From positions 7,523,501 through 7,587,500 of the forward strand of contig CANUEZ040000156.1 of assembly GCA_948099385.1 (NCBI GenBank): a stretch of 64,000 nucleotides of DNA, given 5' to 3'. Under the pieces are notes generated by a model. The model did no database searches and was not told the origin of the DNA. It was given only the letters and a program-made list of their open reading frames with translations. Below, in pieces: positions 1 to 13,604 of this stretch (position 1 is its first letter; every line of letters begins with the position of its first letter). A program made the translations under genes and the position numbers. Source of the DNA: Fasciola hepatica. Its lineage: Eukaryota > Platyhelminthes > Trematoda > Plagiorchiida > Fasciolidae.

Positions 1-1435
1 TACATCCTGTAGCGTTGACCTGCAAAATAAACTACTGAGAGCAATATCCCGACGGTTTGTTGTGGAGGCACGATTTTCGTCTGATTCCTATGGCGTAATT
101 TGCGGATATGCTCTGTTAACCGTTTCCAACAAGGATATCACAGCACCCATTCATTTCAGTGATTGACTGAACAGTGATACTCTATGATGGATTATCTCAA
201 ATGTAACCCGATCAGCCTATAGCACATAATAATCGCTGTATTCACCGATGTCCGAGAAATCGGTCCAAAAATTCTGGGGACAAATGCGAGAAATTTTACT
301 CGCCTACTTATTACACATATTCCTTTACAATAAAACAAGAACAATTTATTAGGAATAGTTGTGTTGAGTGAAGTTTGCTGATATTCACGCTCTGTTACAC
401 TGAAAAACTTCAGTGTGAGTTATCGAAGGAAAAATAAAGTCGGCCTGAATCTAATGGATATATTTTGAAATCGTTAAAAGTTAATATGATTCCAAAAACG
501 TAAATGAATCCTTTTCAGGTATGCATTTACCGAGAAAAAATCGGGGATACGAATTGAGAAATGAAAGTAGGTGTTCAGCTCCCAACAGTATAGGTGAAGT
601 AACAGCTCCGAACAGCTTACACTTCCCGTCTCGTTTAACTCTACACAAGCGATATAAAACAGTCTTTACAAGAAATACACTAAAATTAAAACCGAACTTT
701 TAAATGATTATAAGGGCCACCGTTTTGTGTCACTATTAGCTAACCACCTTCGTTGAAAGCGTTTCAATATTATCAGAGGTAACACGGGGTTTGTACAAAG
801 TATTTTCTGCTCCACTGGTTCTACATCCTTTGTGGTCTTCAAAAACTCATTTGGAAAGTATCTGGTTGAAGACTTTTTCACAAAAACCAAGAGTTCATTT
901 AGTATTTAGTAAAACTGCGAATCAGAGTAAATCTACTTGTGATGAACTAAAGCATGAAGTTCTTATTTGAAGTCAACGAAGAAAAAAAGCATACGTTTCT
1001 CGGTGCTAGCCGAAAGTAGAAAAGCCCTACAAGAGTAAAGTTCAAGCACCTGTTACAAGTATGAACGCAGGTTTTGGCTCTGGAGAACTGTGCGCAGGCT
1101 ATAAAGTTCATAGTGTTATCATTCAAAAAAAGGATGAATAAGTGGACGAAAAAATCCGCTTTCTGTTAAGTCAGACTTTCAAAACGCAAACTAGATAACG
1201 GCAGCGACGGTTTATTTGTCCAAGCTCAAGCAGTTAGATACAGCAGTAAAACTAAACAACAAGAAGATCGATGGTGACAAGGAAATACATTTTGTAGAGT
1301 CACATCTGTCTCCAAAGTATAACGTAATAGGGGAAATATGGAACGAATTCTTCGAAAATGAGATAATATTTGAGAAACATTGCGAAACTTCGCCTCTGAA
1401 TGGATGCAGTGAAGGCCGTGTTTCTTTCGTACATG
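1..1435. other. Unassigned sequence left of the inverted repeat
   Basis: AT-rich sequence with only short, unremarkable open frames on both strands. The longest plus frame (1216-1440) has no recognisable domain. The last 35 bases (about 1401-1435) still align in register, at roughly 60% identity, with the reverse complement of 4134-4168. The ancestral inverted duplication therefore extended a little beyond the near-identical arm. No gene is supported here. Confidence 0.6.
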
Positions 1436-2550
1436 AATAACTAAAGCCATGCCAAATCATGACTAAAACTCAAAAGCTTTTCAGCGCACAATATAGGGCT
1501 AACACGCCTGATTGATAATTTCCTAAGTAACATTAGGGGATGTGGGTCATAATGACGTAGGACGAGAGAGAACGCATTGGTTGGAATTAACTTGTGCCCA
1601 CCATCAATCAAGTGGCGGGCGATAGACAAAGTAAGTCTACGTTTCGCAGTCAACGCCTTCTAATCCGAGGTGATTCATCTCATCCTGTATATACTTGGGT
1701 ATGAGCTCAACCATCCTAGTGCTCAGTATTCTATCGGTAAGGCCATTAGACTGAGCGATAACATCAAGGAACACCCCTGTTTTTCCGTATATTTCGCTTC
1801 CATATACTCGAAAGGGAATAAATCTAGTTTTTGACGACCAAATGTACAATAATATGCAGCATACCACATATCAGAATGAAGGTGTACCTCATGTGCTAAT
1901 TGACTAATCTGCTTGAACAGATCATCCCTTTCAAACAGTAGAAAAAAGCAACACGTTTCTTTCAACAATTTTGATTTGTACGGTCTTAGGCCATTCTCTT
2001 TTGTGAATTTCAACGGATTTATCAGGGTATCCATTTGCACAGACAGTTTGGGTTATGAACTCCTCCTAGTTTTGCAATTGGTCTACACTGAAGATTTTAC
2101 GCAATCTGTGGAAGAGGGTTTTGACGAAACCTTTTCGTAGGTGACTTTCGCGAAACCGGAAAAATGAATTTATTGTCCACTTCATGTCGGTTCATAATGA
2201 TTGGTTTTTCGGAATGTTCCATTTGGACGTCTCGTCACAAATTGGAGTGATATTATTTTCTGGGTTCCTGCCAATCAGAACTGTGGCTTCCTATGAGATT
2301 TTATTTGGGTTCGTCGAACGAAGAGTATCAGTAGAAAAATTTGAAACGCCCGAAGTTAGGCCGAAATTTTCACCCCTGACCCTGTGTTTGATGAAGTAGG
2401 ATCGAGGGGTAACCACATTTTTGCTGTACGCTTAGAAAGCCTACAAAAACAGAGATTTCCCAGTAATATTTTCTGATCAGCAAGGATGTTCAGGCCGTTC
2501 TATTTTCTGCCTAAGTCAAAAAGTAACTGCGTCGGTCATAAGCTTATTGT
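1436..2550. repeat. Left arm of large near-perfect inverted repeat
   Basis: This arm is the reverse complement of 3019-4133. Every paired position sums to 5569, so there are no indels over about 1.1 kb. I found one substitution inside the core (2375 against 3194). Identity drops at the inner edge (2539, 2545, 2550 mismatch, then an indel) and at the outer edge beyond 1436. All open frames in this arm reappear as mirrored copies in the other arm, so none is independent evidence of a gene. No transposase, target-site duplication or terminal motif was recognised. Confidence 0.95.
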
Positions 2551-3018
2551 AATTCCAATTCTGATTTACGTTCGAAACACAGAGTGTTATTACCTAGATC
2601 ATGGTGGAACATTTGGTGAGTTTTGGTCACTAGTTTGATGCAAACTGTTTACACGCTTCCTTTTGCTAACAGACAAAACAGTGCTTATTTTGGAAATCAC
2701 ATGTGAATTACAAAAGTTAGAGGGCAATTATCTGATTGCTATTGCATGGCAAATAAAACTGTCATTCATACTCGACTGTGTTGAGCTGTTTGACAATATA
2801 CACCATATTCACGTTCGAAATGCACGTGAATATTTCTGATATAATCTCAAATGCAAACTCATGGTGAAAGCAAAACCCTCCGTCGTTCACCTATAGGATT
2901 CTAGGAATGGTAGCCGACTGTCGTTCAGCAAAGCAGTTTTGCTGCGTCGATAATTCACTTCGGAAGTGATTGTATTGGCAAAAGATTGTACCTGATCTGA
3001 CGTTTTGTAGGAATTTCT
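2551..3018. other. Unique spacer between the inverted arms
   Basis: About 470 bases that do not pair with themselves apart from the small hairpin at 2805-2833. The spacer is AT-rich, with no credible open frame. If the locus is transcribed across both arms, this would form the terminal loop of a long hairpin. Confidence 0.7.
2805..2833. repeat. Short palindrome close to the centre of the inverted repeat
   Basis: ATATTCACG (2805-2813) pairs perfectly with CGTGAATAT (2825-2833) across an 11-base loop. The symmetry axis of the large repeat is at about 2784.5, so this small hairpin sits about 35 bases from the centre. A nine-base stem can occur by chance in sequence of this composition, so function is not implied. 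Confidence 0.6.
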
Positions 3019-4133
3019 GCAATGAGCTTGTGACCGACGCAGTTACTTTTTGACTTAGGCAGAAAATAGAACGGCCTGAACATCCTTGCTGATCAGAAAA
3101 TATTACTGGGAAATCTCTGTTTTTGTAGGCTTTCTAAGCGTACAGCAAAAATGTGGTTACCCCTCGATCCTACTTCATCAAACACAGGGTCAGTGGTGAA
3201 AATTTCGGCCTAACTTCGGGCGTTTCAAATTTTTCTACTGATACTCTTCGTTCGACGAACCCAAATAAAATCTCATAGGAAGCCACAGTTCTGATTGGCA
3301 GGAACCCAGAAAATAATATCACTCCAATTTGTGACGAGACGTCCAAATGGAACATTCCGAAAAACCAATCATTATGAACCGACATGAAGTGGACAATAAA
3401 TTCATTTTTCCGGTTTCGCGAAAGTCACCTACGAAAAGGTTTCGTCAAAACCCTCTTCCACAGATTGCGTAAAATCTTCAGTGTAGACCAATTGCAAAAC
3501 TAGGAGGAGTTCATAACCCAAACTGTCTGTGCAAATGGATACCCTGATAAATCCGTTGAAATTCACAAAAGAGAATGGCCTAAGACCGTACAAATCAAAA
3601 TTGTTGAAAGAAACGTGTTGCTTTTTTCTACTGTTTGAAAGGGATGATCTGTTCAAGCAGATTAGTCAATTAGCACATGAGGTACACCTTCATTCTGATA
3701 TGTGGTATGCTGCATATTATTGTACATTTGGTCGTCAAAAACTAGATTTATTCCCTTTCGAGTATATGGAAGCGAAATATACGGAAAAACAGGGGTGTTC
3801 CTTGATGTTATCGCTCAGTCTAATGGCCTTACCGATAGAATACTGAGCACTAGGATGGTTGAGCTCATACCCAAGTATATACAGGATGAGATGAATCACC
3901 TCGGATTAGAAGGCGTTGACTGCGAAACGTAGACTTACTTTGTCTATCGCCCGCCACTTGATTGATGGTGGGCACAAGTTAATTCCAACCAATGCGTTCT
4001 CTCTCGTCCTACGTCATTATGACCCACATCCCCTAATGTTACTTAGGAAATTATCAATCAGGCGTGTTAGCCCTATATTGTGCGCTGAAAAGCTTTTGAG
4101 TTTTAGTCATGATTTGGCATGGCTTTAGTTATT
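3019..4133. repeat. Right arm of large near-perfect inverted repeat
   Basis: Reverse complement of 1436-2550 with constant register. On the plus strand this arm holds three overlapping short open frames, 3529-3846, 3702-3932 and 3916-4128. They follow one another through frame changes and could be the remains of one disabled coding sequence of about 200 codons. The fragments include runs such as LHSDMWYAAYY and TRMVELIPKYIQDEM, but I do not recognise a family. The same fragments exist mirrored on the minus strand of the left arm. Confidence 0.95.
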
Positions 4134-7100
4134 TAAGCACGAACAAACCACAGGGATTACAGCATACGCAGTCACAGATACACTTTTTCGTCGCTGAAAG
4201 AGCAGTACAATAATTATGTCTCACCTTGTAGTTGTACGATTTTCAAATACGTTGTGCGGCTGGTGTCCACGATCGCCTTCGGATATGTACCTGATCGTGA
4301 GAGCAATGTACCTATATCCAGAGGATCCGTTGAATTAATACACAAGACGAGGCCGCAGAATCTCACACTTTATCCCTTAGTCGAGAACAAACAATCGGTT
4401 TTCAAGCGAAAGTTGTTTCTAAATGAGCTGCTTAAGGAGTTATTTAGCTGCTCCTGATGACCTTTTTTAAATAATTCCATCTTTCGTTTTGCCTTTTACC
4501 GGTAAACATACAAATAAATGCTTTCTTGAGGCTCTTTTTCATCTGCTGTTTCTCCCTCTCTTCATTCCTTCTCATCGACCTGTCAGTAAACTGTTAAAGA
4601 TAGCGTTTATGTAAGGGTGTAGCTTGCGGAAGACAAAATTAATTTCCTATCGCGTATACTGAGCAGATTTTTCTGGCTTTATTGATCAAGCTGCGTATTT
4701 TATTTCCCTCATTTTGAGCAGTAGAAACTCCGAAACTAGAGAGACTGTCTGTTTCATGTTGCTTTTCTATGCACTCGGACGGCTGATGCATACATCTTAG
4801 TACGATATATTTATGTCCTTTTCTTCTCTGAAGTAAATTTGACATTTAGACGAGCAGCAGTAAAACTTTCAAGTAGTAGGTCAGTGTGCACATCGGTATC
4901 TACCACACATGGGATATCGTCTGAGCATCGCGTGCACACTGTGAAATCTCTGATTGTGTATTCGAGTTAAATACTATATTGTTTTGCCATGAAGATATCG
5001 TTAATTATGTGTCCTGAATGTAATCGCATGGCCACTGGTTTATGGTTTTTGAGTGGTATTCGCTTTTGTGTATCAGTACGAGTGCGAATTAATAAAAACA
5101 AAATTGTTTGCCACGTGGTTTTTTCTCAAGGACTGTTCTGCTGTATTGCGAAAAGAAATTAAAGTATCGTCGATATGAGCATTGAGCATATCAGTTATGG
5201 AACACTGTTCCTTCTAAATATGTGACTTTCACCTGAATTTGTAACTTTTACCGCATGTATTTAGGGGACGGACATGGAATTTTTCCTTACTGGTCACTAG
5301 ATTCAAGCCATGCTATTGTTAAATCACCAAAGACAGTGCCAGTTTCAGAAGGATTATCCAATACATTTTGTTGGTCCTGACCTAAAATGTTATATCTTGA
5401 TAGCCGCCTGTTCGTACTGACTTTCCTTGGAGCTACCGGAAGCTGTCTCATTATCAGTGATATCGTTATGTTAGCCGGAGTCGATACAAACTGACGCCTT
5501 TCTGCCCGTCCCTTCATCGACCTATGAACTTAATGTTCAAAACATGTTCCTTCAAAAAATGCTTTAGAGTTTATTTGAGACTAGAAACCCTCGCCTTCTT
5601 TATTGACCACTGTGCTTTTGAAAACATTTGGCTTTTACGTTAGGAAAATCTCCGCTTTTTATCTCTACCAGTCGGTCAGTTTACACATGCCTTCTCTTTC
5701 AGATCTTTTGGAAATCACACACTGACTTACATTTCCCAACTATGGAAAACAGTTAAACCCTAATCTTGCGAAAAAAGCTGTATACCTTGTACCTTCTTTT
5801 GACCTATGGTTTGAAATTTGAGAAATCTGTATGACAATCTGAGTAATAGAGTTAATTATCTACACCCAAGATAGCGGTTTGAATTATATCACACCAAAGT
5901 GACATCGTTATATATGATCGTGGGTGGAAATCTTAGGTTTCAGTAGGGAATTGAGTGAGATTCAGTTCTTTTTCGATTTGATGTTCCAACTAAAATGGTT
6001 TTCTTTTCATTCGCAATTGAAAGTTGACGGTGAGTTGGCCTTAAAGTCCCCTTTTTGGATCATCCTTCAGTAGTGTGTTACACTGCAAATATTTACCGGA
6101 GAATTGATCCAACGACAAATATATATTTAGAAACATCAAATGACCGTCAAAAGCTGTATGTCATCTTGACAGTTAAGTGGCAACTGACTTTTTATTTAGA
6201 AGCAAAATCCATTCATGTCAATTGTTTACAGTTGAACAATTTTTCGAACAAATAGTACAGGTTCTACCACGCAAAATACCACTTCGGTGACTGGTTTGTT
6301 GCAAAAGTACTGGATCTTTGTTAAACCAAAGATAATCCAAAGTGAAGTTAGGAACTTAGATTCGCGGGATTTAATTCTGCAAGTTTTCAAAAACAACTTG
6401 TGCCATATATATTGTCATTAGCAATAATTGGTGCTCAACATGGTAACATGCCCTGGTAATAACTTTAACGTACAATAAATGTGATCTTTCGCACCATGGG
6501 GTTTCCTAGTCTACTAGCGATGATCGTTTAATTGATTTCTAGAAGGTGTTAGACAACTCCAAGTGGGAAAACTCAATAATGTTATTCGTTTTTCGGTCAG
6601 GGAAACCAAAAAATAATTAAGGTTATATAATTATACACAACAGTGAATAATATGCAAGATCCGTTGTTCTTATTATTGATCTTGGTAAACAGGATTACTC
6701 ACAGTTGTCTAATGGCATAACAAGTTTCAATTCAAATAAACAGAGAGCAGCTGCTAAGGTTTCATCCGGAGTTGGGGTAGGAGACTATTCTTGATTCATT
6801 AGTAAATATTATTTAGAATAAGTTCACAGTGTATGACTACGGAAATAAGGAACTCTAGATATATCGTAATGTGAACTCGAATTAACAGAAGTCTCAGTGA
6901 TCAGTCATCCCCAGTTGAATACCAGATTTGCAGAAAACTCACTTTTCTCTCCATGTTTAAATCGGTGCTTAAGCTGAAACAGTCTGAATAGAAAATTATG
7001 GATCAAAACACTGACCTTAATGGATGAACATGGTGTTCGCCATAAACCCCTATTTTTATTCTAAAAATGGAATGGTCAAATGTTAGATCCATTGTTTATG

Positions 7101-10100
7101 ACAAAGAAGCGATAAATAACTTCTACGATTTTCAATGTTCATCTGAACTCTGAATCAGCGTAATAAAACTCCTCATATATGAATCGAACATCCTACTACT
7201 TATATTGATTCACCAGATGGGTCGAAAATGACAATCAAAACAATAGCCTGGGTTTATCAGATTGATGTTGATTTGTCCGTTGAACAAATTGAGCATCTGG
7301 ATCGTAATTATTTCATTACCAGCCTAGGTGATTTCATTGGTGGATGGCTGATTGCGTGCTTTCAACTCTTCCAATAGGTCCTTGCTTTCCTCTGATTTGA
7401 AGTTGTTTGTCTGTGGATAGTTTTATTATTGCAGTAGGGGGGGGATAGAAATACCAATACTGATTGTTCCTCAGTTGTTTGTTACTAATAGGTTGTCTAG
7501 GCTGAGTAGATTTTGTCATTAGGTATAAAGACTTGACTGACTGCAGTGATGTGCACACTTCCCAAAAATCAATATTGGTTCACCAAGCTGTGTTAGGAAA
7601 GAAGACCACAATAATTACTCCTCTCAGTTGCATTATTTTGCTTGGAAGACGGCCACCAAATTTTCAAAACTGAGTATGTTATTCCTCCGAATCGAAGCTA
7701 CCTTTTTTGGTCAGCTATTTTTCTGATGTCAGAAATTGTCTTCTGATTAGATTAAATTTGGTGCCTTCTGTCATCCTTTTGGTCAATCTGGCAGACTAAT
7801 TTGACTTAATTGTCAATTCCGATGTTTGCTTTGTGGCCTAATGTAAGCGCCCACAAAGTTCACTGGAAGCACATTTTCATGACATCGACTCCTTTGATGG
7901 TTGGGCACTTTTGAACCAATGGTCTTCCTTGAGGTACTGTGACGATTCTTTTATTTGGTTTCAACAATAAGATATGTATGAAAAATTATGTTAACTTATC
8001 TTCCTTTTACTTAAGTATTACAGGGTAGCTTCTTGGGTGTTAGTGTCATGAATATCTATCATATTTATCTGGAGACCATAGTTAGCCATGGGTGTGGTTT
8101 TTTCTGAAATGGAATCTGCTGAAGTCTGGCGAGGCTGTTACCAGACCGACTGACGACATGCCCTTTGCATTACCCTCAGCTGAATTCCAGTTTAACTACG
8201 GAAATTCACAAACAAATTCAAGTGTGACTGGATGTTGTTCTGTATCCATAGAAAATCACTAAGGCAACGTTATCCATAGCGCATTGATCTAAGTGAAGTT
8301 CTACACAGAATCTCATGAAGGATACAGCGTACACGCTTTTGTTTTTGTTTTGTTTTCTGTCTCATACAGCACTGCCACAAAACCCATCGTTTTTTACAAC
8401 TCTTCCATGCACATTCACTTGCAAATACTGGTCTCCAATGCGTTCTACAAATGACAGTAATTTTGACTTATCATAAAAGGTATGTTCACTCTAATTCTGA
8501 GTATTTTAGTGTAGCATGTCGAATAAGGGCATGCAATGATGTATCCACTGACAGAATGATGTAATTGACCAACAGTTTCTGTTCACTCACACGTGCGTAA
8601 ACCAGCATGGGTTAATTGTGTGCTATTAAGCCCAACTATCTTATCATCACAGAAAAAAGGAAGCACCCATACGGATAGGGAGAAAATACTGGTGCTAGCA
8701 TCCAATACGGTGTACTTGATCAGCAATGCATAATACATAACATGGTCATTAATCTCTAAAGAAGTAGATGAAAATGAATCACGTCTTTCAGTTTTTCAAC
8801 AAACTTACATCAGCTGGTTGCAGTTTTGATGTCAATGGGTGCACAGGATGAATGGATATTTTGTGAAGACTGAACATTTTGTCGCAGTTTCTGACCAACC
8901 TAATATCAGTGGTAGTTTATTCAATGGAAGAAGAATTTTATAGAAATCCAAAATCCCCATTTTATTCATAAGGACGTTATAGATTAGTACTGAAAATCGG
9001 TTGACTCTCTCACCACTTTATTTAAATCAAATACAAACAATGTTGTCTCGATCGTGTCCAGCCGCATTTACTCCCGAATTCTGCACATCACACGAATAGT
9101 AATAAATCTATCAGAGCAAGATTAAATAGGATCTAAGTGAGTTTAGTACTTGGTGCTTTATCATTTGAGCAAATGATCCCGATTGGTCCATTGAAAGAGC
9201 AATCATCTGGTGAACAGCATACAGCCTACAGCATATTATGATGTATATTCCGGAAAAAAGTCACCTAGTCACGGACTCTGCGGAGAATGAATGAATGCTA
9301 CTTTGACAATTCTGTTTATAAGTGTGAAGCATATAAAAGTCAACTTGGTAGTTTTAAAAAGCTAGAAATGGATTTGAAATTGAGCTACTGGTTGGGATTC
9401 CTCCGTAGGCAGTATCATCTATGAAGAAGTAAGTAGAGCACAGTAAACTCTCCTAGCAAAAATTGAATATGGTAATTATTCTTGTACCAGAGATTTTGCT
9501 CTGCCTATTAGGTACATAATGGGATATATTCCACAGAGCAATACAAAGCTTTGTACAGTTCATTTTGTAAAACAAATTTCAGGATATTCCGAAAGTTGAT
9601 TTGCAACACCTGATGGAAAGAAGAAAAATAAATACAGCTTTAAGGAGGAATACGGTGCTTAGCAAAGGAGTACGCAGTAAATTTCCTCCGAGAACATTGG
9701 GGACATAAGTGATCAAGTTATCAAGGTTCAAAGTAGGCTAGCAGTTCTTTCCATGGAAACCGCTGAAGGTGAATAACCTTGCAAAATGCAGGCTACAAAT
9801 AAATTTCAATACAAAGGAAAACCAGTAGCACGCTGTACCAAAAACGACCACTTTTTCAACCATTGTCCCACTGACAACTGCTCACATATCCCACAAGTTG
9901 GTCAACAGGCATGATCCATCGATTTCCATTACAAACGATGTGACGCAACTGAGCAAGGTGCTTCGGCAAGCAAGACACTTGAATGACTGTATACATAACA
10001 ATCTTTATAAAACTCGTGCCTAAGTATGTACTAAAGGGACCTTCGAATTTCGGATGAAAAATTACCTTGTTCGTTATCAAATTTATGTTTGTAACAGTTT

Positions 10101-13100
10101 TCTTATAACGCCAAACAAAAGCTGAAAAAATATAGTTTCCTATGGGTGATACCATCTAAATCTATTCTGTATTATTCTTTGATAAGTTTGGAATTCGTGA
10201 CCTGATCAGTTTTACTGAAGCTTAACAAACGAAAGTCAAGGAACAGTCGAATATACATAATTTTCACGTGAAGAAAGTAAAATTCGTCGCATGTGATTAT
10301 CGGTACTGATAAATAAAAAATGATTTAACGGAGGGCACCCCCTTTAATGAAAGTGTCGATTGTATTTCTGCGTAGAAGAAAGAAGCGAAAGCAATACTAG
10401 CACACTTATAAAACACCGTATCATCGGGTGGCTTATTGGCCGTCTCACCGTTGATTTTAGACGTACGAGAGGAAAACTGTCGGATGTTTTGGAATACATG
10501 GCCTTTCAATCTATGTCCTATTAGAGTGGTCCGTGAAAGGCTATCTTGTTCACGATAACGGGGATATTTTCAATCGTGACCGGATATTTTTACCATGATA
10601 TTGAATAATAAAGTAATAAGTTCGAAATAATGCATTTTTGTACCACTCACGACATTTTCGCTGAGAACATTTCCCTAATGAATAAGCATTTTTTGCGTTA
10701 TTCACAAAAAAGTAGCCTAAGTTCTTACACGCTATTTCAAAGGAGGATGAAATAAATTGGTCTGTTCAGAGTTTTCAAAATCTGGTATTATGCACTTCTA
10801 CAAGGGTGATCCTTTTTTGCAATTGACCAGAGATTCTTTTCTTTTTCGGACTTATTATGGTTTCCAGTTTACTTTTCGAGTTATTTACTGAGATTCGCGG
10901 GCTCTCTATAACTTTCAGAATGATGGAACAACTTCAAAATAGTCTCATTTTTGTGACTCATTTTGAGCACTTTATTACACCGCTTGATACAAAGCAGAAT
11001 ATATCATGACCATCCATGTTGACGGTGTATTGTCTACGACCAAATGGACAATAAAAATGCGACTTAATGAAGAGCCAAGTTTTTCCAGTTACTCAGGCTG
11101 GAATTTCTTCTCGGTGAACTAATTTGCTCCCAGAAAGTGCCTCAGTTTATGCCTCCCATGGGAACCTTAAGACTGTTGCCGTGGAAAAATCCACTAACAT
11201 TAGCGAAACAGAGCAGTTTTAAGGGTTCATTTACGTTACTTGTGTGTGTATGTATGATGGATGTATTGATTATTTAGGAAATAAACTGATACACTTTCTT
11301 CGAACTTATGCCAGACTTTCCTAACAGGTAATGAGGCTTGATATTAAGGACAAATCAACTCCAAAAACCACAGTCTCATTCGAATTTGAAAAACATCTGC
11401 AGTAAATACTCTTCTGCTTGGAAGCAGCACTAGTTTACCAGTGTTCAAAGCACTTGTGCAAGATCCTTGGTAATTGTAGACTTCATTAGCTCAAAATGAT
11501 ATGGAAGAGAACTTCATTTTCGTTGTTTTTTGCGAACTATTCTAGTTATGGTTTAGGCAAATAAGTCTTGGTATTTGAAGCAGATTCCGTTCGGGACATT
11601 TCAACTTTATTGACCTGGTACGAGAAGAGATTGGCATATATTTTGCGGAAAACATTGTCTGCTAAGCTGACTTTCAAAACAGACTATGGTTGTGATAGAT
11701 GACTTTGTTGACGAGGACGATTATGCCAATAAAAATCGTAATTATAATGATAATCTATCGGGCTTGATGAAGACTTGGTTGAAATGTTTCGGTGGAATGT
11801 ACAAAGGGGTGATCAGCCCTCCTAAGATATTTGGTGCAATTAGAATAGTTTTCACAACGAACTCAAACATTCATTAAGAAGAAATCTGTCTGTTCATTAA
11901 AGAATCCTAATTTGCCGTCCACTGTTGGGAGCTACGTCTCAGAAGAAGCCTATCTGTTGCTTGTTCAGATTAGACTTTCAGTGACGAAATATGTTGTTAC
12001 TAGTTTATGAGGAATATTGGAAAAGCCGAAATAAACTCAGTGTTGAAAGACAACTAACATCAAACATAATTATTGACGAAAGTAGGACCAGGAGTTGTAT
12101 ATTCCAATACCCTTGGCTCCAAATTTTCGGAAAGGAGATAAAAGTCAGTGTTCCTAGTTCTCAGTGAAGCTTTGAAAGACAGCGTAAAAATGGATATCAC
12201 TAACATTTGTTTAGAGGTTTTTCAAACCACGGAAATACCGCCCTTTATTGTGTATGACTGACTTTTAACTACGAGATACATTTATAAAGGTGATCTATTT
12301 TATTGTTTACTGAAATTTTGAATATCTTCCTTGTATTCTTCTTGAGTATGTGGGCAGGAGAACTATTTTGTAAACCGTACTAATACACCACACTTATTTG
12401 ATTCAGACTAATAAGACTTTTAGTGTAGCTTGAAAAATACTTTTGCAAACGTAAGTTCGCATAAAATTGCAGTCAAATGTGTACTCCCAGGTATTCTGCA
12501 GACTGGTGAAGCACTACAAAATATTTCAGCCTTCCAAAAAGAGGTAATTTACCGCGTTGCTTACGGAGACGTTAAATAAGGGAATTAATTGAAAACAGCT
12601 AGGAAAGGCGTTAGGTCTAAGTTCAACTTCGCCGGTGTGTGCGACAGTATTTCGAAGAAATAAATGAGCATTTAATTTATAATTAGCAGGATGTAACGTC
12701 ATCTATAGAAAAATACGAAGTGTGCTATGAAATTTTCTAAAAGATAACATTTAATTTGAAAATACTGATTTTCAACACATCGAGAGCACAAGGATCAACA
12801 AAACCGTGCATGACATTCTTTCTGCTGCCTTATCTGTGAATTCTAATAAAAACTTCATCCAACTTGGTTTTCCGAGTTCTGGAGCTTCTACGAGAGAAGA
12901 ACACTTCGCCGCATTTTACGGACACTAATACGAAGCACAACTTCGAAACCTCAACCTCCAAAGTGACTGTCCAATTTAAAAAGCTTAAAAATGGGGATCT
13001 GAGGTGAATGACACAAAAACCCTTCCTTGGTATGAAATGGTGATTTTTTGGTTGACCTTACCACCTTTGGGAAAAAGTGATGTTTTTATAAGAAAAATTA

Positions 13101-13324
13101 AGCACTTTGAATTACCGTTACTTTATAAGCATGACGAAGGACAGACAATTCCGGTAAACATGATAAGTAATACTGTGAATGTCCTTCACTGATCTCGAGA
13201 GTAGGGCCAGCCGTAATCTGTTGCATGTTTCTTTTATATTGCTTACACATGTAGCCACTTTCCATTAACACTATCGGTAATGATGAAATCAGAAAATCTA
13301 GTGGCGAATTTTTCCTGTTGGATG

Positions 13325-13326
<2 letters not shown>
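4134..13326. other. Long stretch with no recognisable gene
   Basis: AT-rich sequence with scattered open frames no longer than about 100 codons and no domain, splice-linked exon pair or RNA gene that I can defend. A run of eight G residues lies at 7437-7444. The minus-strand frames at 9856-10155 and 10297-10509 were read and have no familiar motif. I see no extended tandem repeats. Confidence 0.55.

Positions 13327-13369
<43 letters not shown>
13327..13369. repeat. (TA)n microsatellite
   Basis: An uninterrupted alternating TA run of about 43 bases. It creates a meaningless Ile-Tyr repeat in an overlapping open frame. Tracts of this kind are length-unstable and can extrude cruciforms. Confidence 0.97.
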
Positions 13370-13371
<2 letters not shown>

Positions 13372-13604
13372 TTGTAAGGATGCGAGGAATCCGCTATTAC
13401 GGATGAATACACGGAAATCTAAGGGCTTGTATTACATTGAAATACAGCAAGACAAAGTTTATCTACAGTGAGTGACGGCTTTGAATTTCGGTTCACTTGA
13501 TGTCAGTTTACCGAGACAAAAATTTGTCGGAATAGATCAAGACCTGAAACTGAAAAATCGTTGTCAGATTTAAAGGAGATCCGTAGCATGTTCTTTGTTG
13601 AGCA

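Noticed and set aside
2184..2399. 71-codon frame found identically on both strands (2184-2399 and 3170-3385)
   Set aside because: The duplication comes from the inverted repeat itself, so the two copies are not independent support, and no domain is present.
13280..13471. Plus frame with Ile-Tyr repeat
   Set aside because: Translation of the (TA)n tract at 13327-13369. No independent coding evidence.
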